64,000 nt of DNA from JAGQYH01 sp041393015 (lineage in GTDB: Bacteria; Bacteroidota; Bacteroidia; Chitinophagales; JADIYW01), in NCBI GenBank assembly GCA_041393015.1, contig JAWKKV010000001.1, positions 558,001-622,000 on the forward strand. The letters are read 5' to 3'. Position 1 is the first letter of the stretch, and each line of letters begins with the position of its first letter. The notes below the pieces were generated by a model that saw only the letters and a list, made by a program, of their open reading frames with translations, had not been told where the DNA came from and did not search any database. Of the stretch, positions 1-8,246 are shown one piece after another. The translations under genes and the position numbers were made by a program.

Positions 1-2
1 AT

Positions 3-674
3 GACGATAGAGCATTAAGTCCATTAGTAGCAGAGTATTTACAAGCTAAAAATTTTGAAACAACTTTGTGTCATAATGCTGAGGAAGGTTTGAAAAAGTT
101 TAGAAGTTTAGATATTGATTTGTGTGTTTTAGATATTAAAATGCCTATTAAAAATGGATTTGCATTAGCGCATGAGATAAGAGAATTTTCGAGCGACATT
201 CCCTATCTTTTTTTAACCAGCGAATCTGCTAAAGAAATGCGAATAGAAGGCTTAAAAATGGGTGCTGACGATTATATTCTCAAGCCTTTTAGCATGGAGG
301 AATTGTTTTTGAGGATACAGCTTATCTTAAAAAGAAGCTTTTATCAATACAATCAAAAAATAGAAAATAGATCTCATTTTTCAATTGGTAAATTCAACTT
401 CGACTCTAATTCCAGGCTATTAAGTGATGGTGACAAGACGATTAGTTTAAGTGCCATAGAATCACAATTACTTCAAATGTTTTGTGAGTCAAATGATGGT
501 TATGTAGAACGAGAAAATGCCCTAAAACTAATTTGGAATGATGATGATATGATTAGAACCAGAAGTTTAAATGTTTATGTAAGTAAGCTTAGAAAACACT
601 TGGAATCTGATCCAAATATTTCTTTTTTAAATGTGCATGGAAGCGGTTACAAAATGGTTGTTAAGGACAACTGA
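3..674 (+). CDS. OmpR/PhoB-family response regulator, 5' truncated by the window edge
   Basis: Two-component response regulator that binds DNA when phosphorylated. The reading frame is already open at base 3 and starts with the acidic pair DD of a receiver domain, so the true start lies upstream; a TTG at 66 is only an internal codon. The receiver domain shows the phospho-acceptor Asp in VLDIKMP and the conserved Lys in ILKPF. A winged-helix output domain follows (KTISLSAIESQLL, then RTRSLNVYVSKLRKHLE and the final GSGYKMV hairpin). The partner kinase is not visible and is probably upstream. A hairpin terminator follows 60 bases after the stop. The family is clear; the target genes are unknown. 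Confidence 0.9.
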   Translation, partial: DDRALSPLVAEYLQAKNFETTLCHNAEEGLKKFRSLDIDLCVLDIKMPIKNGFALAHEIREFSSDIPYLFLTSESAKEMRIEGLKMGADDYILKPFSMEELFLRIQLILKRSFYQYNQKIENRSHFSIGKFNFDSNSRLLSDGDKTISLSAIESQLLQMFCESNDGYVERENALKLIWNDDDMIRTRSLNVYVSKLRKHLESDPNISFLNVHGSGYKMVVKDN

Positions 675-734
675 TCAATTAATACCATTTTAATAGTTAT
701 TTTCTTTCTACAAAACGATTTCTAAAATTTATAT

Positions 735-760
735 AAGCATCTTGAATGATGCTTTTTTTT
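735..760 (+). terminator. Rho-independent terminator of the response regulator
   Basis: AAGCATC and GATGCTT form a 7-bp stem around a 6-base loop, followed directly by an eight-T run. It lies between the response regulator and the GH105 gene and separates their transcription. Confidence 0.85.
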
Positions 761-867
761 GATGATTGATATAAGTATATAGAACCATCACTGCATAAAT
801 TGAACTTTTCTTATTAATGAAAACAAATAATAGTTACTATCTTTTCACCCAAATTTATTAATCTATA

Positions 868-2124
868 ATGAAGTACTTACTACTCTGTTTAACAATGATT
901 TTCTCATCTTCCACTTTTGCTCAAACTTGGGTAGATACTCTAGATAATTTTGTTCGAAAATCATATATGCCACCACAAAATTATGGCTGGACATGGCAGA
1001 ATGCTCCTTTGCTACACGTAATGGAAATTCAGTATGAAATGATGCCTGAAGAAGAAAAAGCGAAATATCTTTTATATGTAAAAAGAGCAGTTGACAAAAA
1101 TATAGTTTGGGTGAGCGGTGCATTTCCAAATGCCGTTGCTTCGTCCAATGGATTGGCTTTTTTATATAGAGCTACCGGCAATGAACTTTATGGTGATTTG
1201 GCCAGAAATGTTTACTACGAATATTTAAATATTAGAAGAACATCCAATGGTGGTGTATCTCATTTGGCTTGGACGCCAGAATTATGGGACGATACCGTTT
1301 ACATGATTGGTGTTTATTTATTGGCCATGTATCGTGCAACCAATGATGAGAAATATTTAGATGAAATTATTGAACAATTTAAAGCTCACAAAGAAAAATT
1401 AGTGGATGAAGCATCTGGTTTATGGGTGCATGGCTGGGATGGTGACGACAAGAATGATTTTGATTTTTGCTCACAGATCAATTGGCCAGACCCTATTACA
1501 AGAAGAAGCAGTGAGTTATGGGGCCGTGGTAATGGTTGGGTTGTAGTAACTTTAAGTGAGTTATTAAACAACATGGATCCATCTCATCCAGAATGGGATT
1601 ATATTGCCAATTCTTTGAAAGAAATGATTGAGGATTTGCCAAGTGTACAAGATGAAGCTACCGGACATTGGTATCAATTGCCTTACAGAAATGAAGAAGA
1701 AGGAAATTACATAGAAAGTTCTTGTACTGCGATGTTTGGTTATGGTATTCTTACCGCTTTAAAGCATGAAATAGTAGCCGGAGAAGTGTATGAAAATGCC
1801 GTAAAAATAGCCTATCACGGCTTGAGAGCTCACAGTACTTTTCCGGTTATTAGAAACGACATTGAATATTATAATGTAAAAAATGTAGCGCAAGAAACCT
1901 GTATTGGCGACAAAGACTATTACTTTAATATCACATCTGGCCAAGGTAAAGTATATGCCATCGCCATGTTTGTTTTGTTTGGTCGGACTTATGAAGCCTA
2001 TATTAATCCTCCAGTTGTTATCTCCAATTTAAACCATGAATATTTAAGTTCTTTCAAAATCTATCCTACGGTTCTCAAAAACTCTCAAGTTTTGCAATTA
2101 TCAATTAATGCTAATAGAGCATAG
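868..2124 (+). CDS. Secreted GH105 unsaturated glucuronyl/rhamnogalacturonyl hydrolase, ended early by TAG
   Basis: Glycoside hydrolase of the GH88/GH105 (YteR-like) type, which removes unsaturated uronic acid from the end of pectin or glycosaminoglycan fragments left by polysaccharide lyases. A signal peptide fills residues 1-19, with cleavage after TFAQ or just before it. The (alpha/alpha)6 barrel shows the likely catalytic Asp in ELWDDTVYM and the conserved WGRGNGW. After about residue 385 the sequence turns into the start of a T9SS sorting tail (FKIYPTVLKNSQ) and then meets an in-frame TAG. The remainder of the tail is encoded downstream in the same frame. As written, the product would reach the periplasm but lack a complete T9SS export signal. 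No other polysaccharide-utilisation genes are next to it. Confidence 0.88.
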   Translation: MKYLLLCLTMIFSSSTFAQTWVDTLDNFVRKSYMPPQNYGWTWQNAPLLHVMEIQYEMMPEEEKAKYLLYVKRAVDKNIVWVSGAFPNAVASSNGLAFLYRATGNELYGDLARNVYYEYLNIRRTSNGGVSHLAWTPELWDDTVYMIGVYLLAMYRATNDEKYLDEIIEQFKAHKEKLVDEASGLWVHGWDGDDKNDFDFCSQINWPDPITRRSSELWGRGNGWVVVTLSELLNNMDPSHPEWDYIANSLKEMIEDLPSVQDEATGHWYQLPYRNEEEGNYIESSCTAMFGYGILTALKHEIVAGEVYENAVKIAYHGLRAHSTFPVIRNDIEYYNVKNVAQETCIGDKDYYFNITSGQGKVYAIAMFVLFGRTYEAYINPPVVISNLNHEYLSSFKIYPTVLKNSQVLQLSINANRA

Positions 2125-2310
2125 GAATTTACATTGAATATTGTAGATGTAATGGGAAGAAAAGTTGATAGTCAACCGATTTATGTTCAAGCGGGTATCA
2201 ACAACCAATCAATTTCATTGAAAACGTTACAAAGCGGACAATACTTTATAATGGTTCAAACCAATAAAGGAGAATCAGTAACTAGTAAGTCATTTGTTAT
2301 AAGTGATTAA
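2125..2310 (+). pseudogene. Detached C-terminal part of the GH105 T9SS sorting domain
   Basis: Directly after the TAG, in the same frame and with no indel, 61 codons run to a TAA. They encode FTLNIVDVMGRKV, then LKTLQSGQYFIMVQ and a closing SKSFVISD. This is the usual second half of a type A T9SS C-terminal domain (beta strands, L..G.Y.....N, positively charged end). There is no ATG at its beginning. It is therefore the severed end of the GH105 gene, reached only by read-through or if the TAG is a sequencing error. Confidence 0.85.
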
Positions 2311-2714
2311 AATTACGCTCGAATTTAGTTTGAAACTTCACATTTAACGGTCATCAACAACCTGTTTAAAGTCTATTTAACAGACTGAATATGTATGATT
2401 ATATCCATTAATGATATAAACTATGTGTCTACACAAAAAATACAACACAAAATAGAAGTCATGTTTACAAATGATTCTCCTCAGTTAAAAACTTTAATTT
2501 CTAACTTAATTTACGCCCATTAATTTATTAAAAGATGTATTTTCCGGTTCACATAAAGAACACAAAGCGAAATAATATCAATTGCTGCTTTTGATTTTTG
2601 TCTACTTAAATCATTTTGTGTTTTGAACCGTTACAAAATTAAATTAAAGGGCCATACTTCAATGTGAGAAGTATCCATCTTAATATTTTTATTTAATCAA
2701 CTAAACAGAAAATT
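2311..2714. other. Intergenic stretch without a supportable gene
   Basis: About 400 A/T-rich bases between the GH105 tail and the lysine-rich small gene. I found no reading frame worth calling. A 7-bp hairpin (ATACTTC/GAAGTAT, loop of 7) lies at 2654-2674 in the leader of the next gene, and a shorter GTCT/AGAC hairpin lies near 2371-2385. The promoter of the downstream gene must be here, but I could not identify a convincing TAnnTTTG motif. Confidence 0.5.
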
Positions 2715-2879
2715 ATGTCAAAAAAAGACGACGAAAAGAAAAAAGAGGCGAAAAAAGCCAAGAAAAAAGTTGAAGCAAAAAAGAAAGCTAAAAAAGCGAA
2801 AAAGAAAAAGGCATCAAAAAAGAAAGATGCTAAAAAGAAGAAAGATGCTAAAAAGAAGAAAAAAAAGAAAAAGAAATAA
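2715..2879 (+). CDS. Small lysine-rich basic protein (54 aa), histone H1-tail-like
   Basis: A 54-codon frame from ATG to TAA made almost only of Lys, Ala, Asp and Glu. It begins MSKKDDEKKKEAKKAKKK and ends in a run of nine lysines; KKDAKK repeats occur in the second half. The composition resembles the H1-tail-like, DNA- or RNA-binding basic proteins of other bacteria, so nucleic-acid binding is a reasonable inference, but no fold or motif can be named. It looks real because it has an A/T-rich leader of its own, a clean start and stop, and a strong hairpin terminator 21 bases after the stop. Such A-rich DNA can also give open frames by chance. Confidence 0.6.
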   Translation: MSKKDDEKKKEAKKAKKKVEAKKKAKKAKKKKASKKKDAKKKKDAKKKKKKKKK

Positions 2880-2900
2880 GCTCATTTAGGCTTTCAATTT

Positions 2901-2946
2901 AAAGACTATCAATTCAAAAAGACGGGTGAATTGGTAGTCTTTTTTA
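2901..2946 (+). terminator. Rho-independent terminator after the lysine-rich gene
   Basis: A 15-base arm starting AAAGACTA pairs with one ending TAGTCTTT through a single G-T wobble, with a short AAAAGACGG-type loop, followed by a T run. It may also serve the convergent molybdopterin gene that ends at 2960. Confidence 0.85.
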
Positions 2947-2959
2947 TTACATGGAATGA

Positions 2960-3871
2960 CTAATGTTTAAAATCAATATTCAACACTTTAAACACATGAA
3001 ATAAATAAGGGAATAAAGCATCAAAAGATTCTGAAGCGCCTTTAGTAGAGCCTGGCAAAGTAATAATCAATGTATTGCCTTTAAATCCTGCAACTCCTCT
3101 CGATAGCATGGCATAAGGCATTCGCTGTTGACCGTAATTTCTAGCGGCTTCCATTATTCCCGGAATTGCTCTATCAATTATTTTAGCCACTACATCAGGT
3201 GTAATATCTCTTGGCGACAAGCCGGTACCACCAACCGTTAAAATCAAATCTGTTGATTGATAACACAATTCATTAATTAACTTTTCAATTGGCTCGGCTT
3301 CATCAGGAACAATATGCTTTTGAATATTTTTCACCTCTAAAACTTGTAATTTTTCTACAATCGCTTTTCCAGCAACATCTTCCTTTTCTCCCGTTGAAAC
3401 AGAATCAGAAACCACTACAACAGCAGCTTTAAAATTGGCAGGAGCTTTTGGTTTAAAATCTGACTTTCCTCCTTTTTTACTGATTAAACCAATTTTTTGA
3501 ATTTCAACTTCTTTGTCTATGGGTTTTAGCATATCGTATATCGTCAATGCCGTAATGGATGCCCCAGTCATCGCTTCAACCTCTACTCCGGTTTTGTAGA
3601 TTGTAGCCACTTCTACTGTAATTATAATTTCTAAATCCTTGCACTCAAAACTGATGTCGGTAAACTCTATCGGCATAGGATGGCAATCTGGAATAAAATC
3701 AGACGTTCTTTTGACGCCGAACAAACCAGCCGTTTTCGCCATGCTTAAAACATCTCCTTTTGGAACTGTTTTGTTGACAACCGCTTCAATGGTTTCCTTT
3801 TTTGAAACCTTAACAATCGCTTGCGCTGTGGCTATTCTTAAACTACTTATTTTATGCGTGATGTCTACCAT
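2960..3871 (-). CDS. moaCB: Bifunctional molybdenum cofactor protein MoaC-MoaB/Mog
   Basis: Fusion of two Moco enzymes. Residues 1 to about 145 are MoaC, cyclic pyranopterin monophosphate synthase, which acts after MoaA; they show CHPMPIEF and the loop KTGVEVEAMTGAS. Residues from about 147 are a MoaB/MogA-type domain that adenylylates molybdopterin before metal insertion by MoeA; they show VVVVSDSV, TVGGTGLSPRD and the closing LPGSTKG. At 303 aa it has the length expected for the sum. Fused MoaCB proteins are known in Bacteroidota. It is the last gene of a minus-strand run with moaE, moaD, moeA and a TSUP permease. An ATG supports the start. Confidence 0.93.
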   Translation of the reverse strand: MVDITHKISSLRIATAQAIVKVSKKETIEAVVNKTVPKGDVLSMAKTAGLFGVKRTSDFIPDCHPMPIEFTDISFECKDLEIIITVEVATIYKTGVEVEAMTGASITALTIYDMLKPIDKEVEIQKIGLISKKGGKSDFKPKAPANFKAAVVVVSDSVSTGEKEDVAGKAIVEKLQVLEVKNIQKHIVPDEAEPIEKLINELCYQSTDLILTVGGTGLSPRDITPDVVAKIIDRAIPGIMEAARNYGQQRMPYAMLSRGVAGFKGNTLIITLPGSTKGASESFDALFPYLFHVFKVLNIDFKH

Positions 3872-3876
3872 TTGAA

Positions 3877-3973
3877 GTGTCTAGAGTTTCAAGTGAGCTA
3901 AAGTGCCTAAAGTTATTTAAAAAAAGAGTGTCTAGCGTTTTAAGTACTTAAAGTGCCTAAAATTATCTAATTA
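3877..3973. repeat. Two tandem copies of a ~51-bp intergenic repeat
   Basis: Two units starting GTGTCTAG lie 51 bases apart (3877 and 3928). They share the core CTAAAGTGCCTAAA or CTTAAAGTGCCTAAA followed by TTAT(T/C)TAA. A further copy of the core lies on the other strand at about 20501-20531. No coding frame is seen. They fill the gap between moaE and moaCB. Confidence 0.65.
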
Positions 3974-4015
3974 AAATCAACTTTAGTCACTTGTAATTTT
4001 AGTTCACTTGAAACT

Positions 4016-4453
4016 TCATAAATTTACCTTCCAAATATGTGCGCCATCTTCAAATATCTCCTTTCCAAAAATGGGCACTTTAGTTTTTATCTCTTCTACT
4101 AAATAATGAATGGCTTTATAACATTCCTCTCTGTGTTTGGACGACACAAATACAATCAAACATATTTCTCCGGCTTTTACTTCTCCTAAACTATGGTAAA
4201 TATGCATGCACGATAAATCGTATTTTTCAAAAGTGGCTTCTCGAATGTCATGGAAAACATTTTCAGCCATTTCATGATAGGCAGTATAGTCAATGGCCGC
4301 TACCGTTTTTTTTTCGATTACATCTGCCCGAACTTGTCCTAAGAAAATCTGATGTGCACCGATATCCGTTTTAGAGCTGTGTTTCGCTATAGAATCAGCT
4401 ATAAATTCAGGTTGTATGGGTCCTTCTACAAATACTTTTTTTGGTTTTTTCAT
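4016..4453 (-). CDS. moaE: Molybdopterin synthase catalytic subunit MoaE
   Basis: Large subunit of molybdopterin synthase, which transfers two sulfurs from MoaD thiocarboxylate to cyclic pyranopterin monophosphate. Family signs are GAHQIFLGQVRAD, the HIYHSLGEVKAGE stretch, the VFVSSKHR segment and the C-terminal lysine-containing PIFGKE. An upstream in-frame GTG at 4492 would add 13 residues, but it lies inside an intergenic repeat and the extension is not typical. The ATG at 4453 gives 145 aa, close to the usual 150. It lies in the same strand run as moaD and moaCB but is separated from each by repeat-bearing gaps. Confidence 0.92.
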   Translation of the reverse strand: MKKPKKVFVEGPIQPEFIADSIAKHSSKTDIGAHQIFLGQVRADVIEKKTVAAIDYTAYHEMAENVFHDIREATFEKYDLSCMHIYHSLGEVKAGEICLIVFVSSKHREECYKAIHYLVEEIKTKVPIFGKEIFEDGAHIWKVNL

Positions 4454-4484
4454 TTTATCAAGCTGTATTTTTTCTAATTTAAGG

Positions 4485-4588
4485 CTAACCACAAAGTACT
4501 CAAAGAAGTCACGAAGTACACAAAGAAAAATGAGAATCTTAGTGACCTTTGTGCAACAGCCTTTGTAACCTTAGTGGTAAAAAGTAGC
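4485..4588. repeat. Palindromic intergenic repeat (ACCACAAAG... / ...CTTAGTGGT)
   Basis: About 100 bases whose left half (ACCACAAAGTACTCAAAG, GTCACGAAGTACACAAAG) is an imperfect inverted copy of the right half (GTGACCTTTGTGC, CCTTTGTAACCTTAGTGGT). Repeats of this wording are dispersed in many bacterial genomes, from memory. It separates moaE from moaD and would fold into a long imperfect stem in RNA. Confidence 0.6.
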
Positions 4589-4592
4589 AATC

Positions 4593-4826
4593 TCAACCGC
4601 CCGCAAATGGAGGTAATAAGGCAATAATATCACCATCATTTAAGGACATATTCTCTTTAGTAATTGTTTCGTTTATAGCAATAGAATACTTTTGGTTTTT
4701 TAATTCAGATTGATTTTTTTCTAATCGACAAATCAATTCATTTACACTAGCAACATCATTCAACTCCATTTTATCTGTTTGAAATAATTCTGACAATTGC
4801 GCAAATAGTAAAACTGTTATTTTCAT
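4593..4826 (-). CDS. moaD: Molybdopterin synthase sulfur-carrier subunit MoaD
   Basis: Ubiquitin-like small subunit of molybdopterin synthase. The 77 aa end in the required Gly-Gly (PPFAGG), whose carboxylate is adenylylated and converted to thiocarboxylate. Length and fold pattern (MKITVLLFAQLSEL at the start, ALLPPFAGG at the end) fit the family. It is three bases downstream of moeA, so they are surely co-transcribed. The MoaD-activating enzyme (MoeB/HesA type) is not in this window. Confidence 0.93.
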   Translation of the reverse strand: MKITVLLFAQLSELFQTDKMELNDVASVNELICRLEKNQSELKNQKYSIAINETITKENMSLNDGDIIALLPPFAGG

Positions 4827-4829
4827 TGT

Positions 4830-6011
4830 CTATCTAATGATTTTACAAGTGATTAATGCTCCTTTTTCAACCAACAATTTATCTTCAGGAATGATAGCGA
4901 TAGCATTGGCATTCGCCATGGAAAGCAACATGTGAGATGCTTGTATGGTTCCGGCTTCGAAACCATTTTCACTTATATTGCCAGGGATAAAATGCGTTTT
5001 CCCATCATCCATTTTTTTTATTTCATTTTGAGAAGGGATATTTATGGAAGTTAGATGGATATTATTTGCTCCCATAATTTTCAGTAGTATTGGCAAAACA
5101 TAAATGTAATATCCAACAATAGCAGATTGAGGATTTCCCGGCAATCCAAAAGCAATTTTACCATCATCTCGGACGGCATACAAAATTGGTTTTCCCGGTT
5201 TTTGCTTTACTTTATGAAAGATGGTTGTAAAGCCCAATTCATTTAATGCCATTTTTGTAAAATCATAATCTCCAACTGAAACTCCTCCGGTAATAATCAT
5301 AAAATCAGAGGTTGCTAAGCTTTCCTGAATCTGATCTTTTAAACTATCTAAATCATCCTTAACCGTTGTAAACTCACTTTCAATTCCCTGTTCACTCAAA
5401 ACAGTTTGAAGCATGACTCCATTGCTATCGTAAATTTTGCCTTCTTGTAATGCTTCATCCGGATGTAAAAATTCATTTCCTGTAACCAAAACAGATACTT
5501 TCGCTTGTTGAAAAACGGGCACATTGAATTCGCCAATAGAAGCCAAAAATCCAATTCCGGCAACACTTATTTTACTTCCCTTTTTTAAAGTAATGGCTCC
5601 TTTTTTTATCTGCCCGCCTTGCTTTCTAATATTAGACCCAAGTTTTAATCCGCCATCTACTATCTTAATTGCTACATTTTCTAATACTACATTTTCTTGC
5701 ATCACTACTGTATCAACTCCCTCAGGAATCGGAGCGCCGGTAAAAATTCTAACCGCAGTATTTTGCTTTAATTTATAAATGCCATTATCTCCAGCTGAAA
5801 TTTCTCCTTCTACTTTTAATAATTTCTCTCTTTCCGAAAACCTTATGCCATAACCATCTACCGTAGAGTTATCAAAAAACGGATGGTCGTATTTAGCTAC
5901 AATATCTTTCGATAGAATTCTTCCATTAGCTCTATTTAATGGAATAACTTCTTGGCCTTTTTGGGGCAAACATTGATCTATTAACTCTATAGCTTCTTTG
6001 TAGCTGATCAT
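4830..6011 (-). CDS. moeA: Molybdopterin molybdenumtransferase MoeA
   Basis: Inserts molybdate into adenylylated molybdopterin. The 393 aa match the family in length. Visible motifs are DNSTVDGYG, the IFTGAPIPEG loop, the MQENV segment, VTGNE, and the MoCF-binding TGGVSVGDYD with KPGKP and GLPGNPQSA. The start ATG overlaps the stop of the preceding TSUP permease gene by four bases (ATGA), which implies translational coupling. The stop is three bases before moaD. Confidence 0.95.
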   Translation of the reverse strand: MISYKEAIELIDQCLPQKGQEVIPLNRANGRILSKDIVAKYDHPFFDNSTVDGYGIRFSEREKLLKVEGEISAGDNGIYKLKQNTAVRIFTGAPIPEGVDTVVMQENVVLENVAIKIVDGGLKLGSNIRKQGGQIKKGAITLKKGSKISVAGIGFLASIGEFNVPVFQQAKVSVLVTGNEFLHPDEALQEGKIYDSNGVMLQTVLSEQGIESEFTTVKDDLDSLKDQIQESLATSDFMIITGGVSVGDYDFTKMALNELGFTTIFHKVKQKPGKPILYAVRDDGKIAFGLPGNPQSAIVGYYIYVLPILLKIMGANNIHLTSINIPSQNEIKKMDDGKTHFIPGNISENGFEAGTIQASHMLLSMANANAIAIIPEDKLLVEKGALITCKIIR

Positions 6012-6745
6012 ATAAAAATCAATTTTAAACTGGCTAAAATTAAGATAGTTGCCAAAAGTCTTTTCAACCCAACAATGGAAAATTTGGTGTTGGCAAAATA
6101 TGCTCCTAAAAACCCTCCTAATGCCACTGTTATTATGAATAAATATAATTGCGGTAAAGGATTAAAATTATTGAACAAGTACAATCCCAATAAGCCACTT
6201 ATCGAATTACAAAATATAAATAATGCAGATATCGCTGCCGTGGTTTTTATATTTCCCCATCCAAAAATCAAAATTATTGGGCTTAAAACAATGCCTCCAC
6301 CAATTCCGATTAAGCCTGAAATAAAACCAATTATTCCACCAATCAAAACACCTAATCCAAACGGTAATGAGCGTATGATTGGATTTTCCTTTCCAAAAAC
6401 ACCCAACAATCTAAGTACTGCCAATAAAAGGCAAATCCCCAAAACTATTTTATAAATATGATTTTCCAAACTAATACTCGCCCCAACAAAAGAAAGAGGA
6501 ATTGACCCAATTATAAAAGGTAAAAACAGTTTTAATTCAAAATGTTTGTGTCGATGAAAATGATAAAATGAAATGGCGGATACCACTACATTTAAAACCA
6601 AGGCTGAAGAACGCAATACGTCCGGTGAAAAACTAAAAAGTGCCATAATTGCTAAATAACCACTAGCACCACCATGACCCACTGCAGCATATATAAATGC
6701 CACACTGCCCATAATAATTGCTATCATAAATAACTCTATTGGCAC
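6008..6745 (-). CDS. TSUP (TauE/SafE) family anion permease
   Basis: Integral membrane protein of 245 aa with about seven to eight hydrophobic segments and the paired glycine-rich motifs of the family (GHGGASGYLAIMAL near the start and GLIGIGGGIVLSPI in the middle). Members move sulfite, sulfate, sulfonates or other small anions. It is the first gene of the minus-strand Moco run and overlaps moeA by four bases. Context therefore suggests an anion needed for or related to Moco, such as a sulfur oxyanion or molybdate. No modABC molybdate importer is in the window. The substrate is inference only. Confidence 0.85.
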   Translation of the reverse strand: MPIELFMIAIIMGSVAFIYAAVGHGGASGYLAIMALFSFSPDVLRSSALVLNVVVSAISFYHFHRHKHFELKLFLPFIIGSIPLSFVGASISLENHIYKIVLGICLLLAVLRLLGVFGKENPIIRSLPFGLGVLIGGIIGFISGLIGIGGGIVLSPIILIFGWGNIKTTAAISALFIFCNSISGLLGLYLFNNFNPLPQLYLFIITVALGGFLGAYFANTKFSIVGLKRLLATILILASLKLIFI

Positions 6746-6755
6746 GCTTTTACTT

Positions 6756-6763
6756 TAGATTTG
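6756..6763 (+). promoter_or_regulatory. Putative Bacteroidota -7 element for moaA
   Basis: TAGATTTG matches the Bacteroidota TAnnTTTG -7 consensus exactly and lies 28 bases before the moaA ATG, in the 46-base divergent gap with the TSUP gene. A matching -33 TTG at ideal spacing is not clear. Confidence 0.45.
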
Positions 6764-6791
6764 ATTGTAAAATAGGTTAATTTGTAAATCA

Positions 6792-7781
6792 ATGGAAGTT
6801 TTAAAGGACCAATACAATAGAATTCACAACTACTTAAGAGTTTCACTTACCGATAAGTGCAACTTAAGATGTAGCTATTGCATGCCTAAAAATGTTCAGT
6901 TTATGCCTTCTAAAAAACTAATGACGGCCGATGAAATTTTCCAGTTAGCTCAATTGTTTGTCAATGATTTCGGCATCAACAAGATTAGAATTACCGGCGG
7001 TGAACCTTTGATGCGAAAAGATGCACCCAAAATTATTGAGCAATTATCACAACTTCCCGTTCAATTAGCCATTACTACTAATGGAGTGTTTTTGGATAAA
7101 TATTGGCCTTTGCTGGAATCCATTAACTTATCTTCTATCAATATAAGTTTAGACACTTTAAATGCCCGAAAATTCAAGGAAGTTAATAAGCGTGATGATT
7201 TCCAAAAAGTTTATGACAATATCTTTACTGCTATTCAAAAAGGATTAAATGTGAATATCAATACGGTTTTAAAGTTAGGCATGAACGACGATGAACTGCT
7301 CGATTTTGTTGAATTGACGCATGAACAAAAGCTTCATGTAAAATTTATAGAATTTATGCCTTTCAATGGCAACTCATGGGATAGAGAAAATGTGTTTACT
7401 TATCAAGAAGCTTTACATATTATTCAAGATAAATATGGGGAAGCATTTCCAACAAAAAGCAAACCAAATACGACTTCAAAACCTTATAAACTTCAAAATT
7501 TCAAAGGAGATTTCTCATTTGTAAGCACCATTTCCAGCCATTTTTGTGGCGATTGCAATCGATTAAGACTAACAGCAGATGGTAAATTAAAAAACTGCTT
7601 GTTTGGAAAAACCGAAACAGATCTTTTATCCATTCTAAGAAATGGTGGCGATTTAAAACCATTTATTATTGAAAATGTTTTGGCCAAACACAAAGCATTG
7701 GGCGGGTTTGATAAAATGAGCGAATCAGAATTTAACACTCAAGAGCTAAGCGAAAGAGAAATGTTTGCCATTGGAGGCTGA
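6792..7781 (+). CDS. moaA: GTP 3',8-cyclase MoaA (radical SAM)
   Basis: First step of Moco biosynthesis, converting GTP to 3',8-cyclo-GTP. The radical-SAM cluster cysteines are C23, C27 and C30 (CNLRCSYC). The second [4Fe-4S] cluster uses C252, C255 and C269 around the CGDCNRLRLTADG signature. The protein ends in the conserved Gly-Gly (FAIGG), which is needed for activity in known MoaA proteins. ITGGEPL is the SAM-binding stretch. 329 aa is the normal length. It is divergent from the moeA run and lies upstream of urease. Confidence 0.96.
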   Translation: MEVLKDQYNRIHNYLRVSLTDKCNLRCSYCMPKNVQFMPSKKLMTADEIFQLAQLFVNDFGINKIRITGGEPLMRKDAPKIIEQLSQLPVQLAITTNGVFLDKYWPLLESINLSSINISLDTLNARKFKEVNKRDDFQKVYDNIFTAIQKGLNVNINTVLKLGMNDDELLDFVELTHEQKLHVKFIEFMPFNGNSWDRENVFTYQEALHIIQDKYGEAFPTKSKPNTTSKPYKLQNFKGDFSFVSTISSHFCGDCNRLRLTADGKLKNCLFGKTETDLLSILRNGGDLKPFIIENVLAKHKALGGFDKMSESEFNTQELSEREMFAIGG

Positions 7782-7943
7782 TTAAAAATTGGCGTTAAAA
7801 TTTATTGAATCCTATCTTCTATTAATTTATTTTATGTAATTTTCCCATCAGGAAGTTGCGCCATTAAATCACAATGGATTTTTCTCGCCTACACTTCTTG
7901 AAGGAAATCTAACTACAATTTTTTTATTGGAATAAACGAATCT

Positions 7944-8246
7944 ATGCACTTAAGTCCTAGAGAAACGGAAAAATTATTGCTACACTTTGCCGGTGAATTA
8001 GCACTAAAAAGAAAAAACAGAGGTTTAAAATTAAACTATCCTGAAGCCATTGCTTTAATCTCATCAGAATTGATGGAAGCCGCCAGAGATGGGAAATCGG
8101 TTGCAGAGCTCATGCAATTTGGCGCCACTATTCTTAAAAGAGAAGACGTAATGGAAGGCATTCCGGAAATGGTGCATGAAGTGCAAATTGAAGCAACCTT
8201 TCCCGACGGAACCAAATTAGTAACCGTACACAACCCAATAAGATGA
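7944..8246 (+). CDS. ureA: Urease subunit gamma
   Basis: Smallest structural subunit of nickel urease. The 100 aa begin MHLSPRETEKLLLHFAGELA and contain the family stretch LNYPEAIALIS and the REDVMEG segment. It is a separate gene, as in most bacteria, not fused to the beta subunit as in Helicobacter. The stop overlaps the start of ureB by four bases. It heads the urease operon, with a 162-base gap after moaA. Confidence 0.96.
   Translation: MHLSPRETEKLLLHFAGELALKRKNRGLKLNYPEAIALISSELMEAARDGKSVAELMQFGATILKREDVMEGIPEMVHEVQIEATFPDGTKLVTVHNPIR

Noticed and set aside
868..2310. Recoding of TAG as a sense codon
   Set aside because: Several intact genes in the window end in TAG, so it works as a stop; a point mutation or sequencing error is simpler.
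4454..4492. GTG start 13 codons upstream for moaE
   Set aside because: It lies inside the palindromic repeat and would add residues not typical of MoaE.
6075..6455. 126-codon plus-strand frame opposite the TSUP permease
   Set aside because: Its Pro/Lys/Ile-rich sequence is the mirror of membrane helices on the coding strand.
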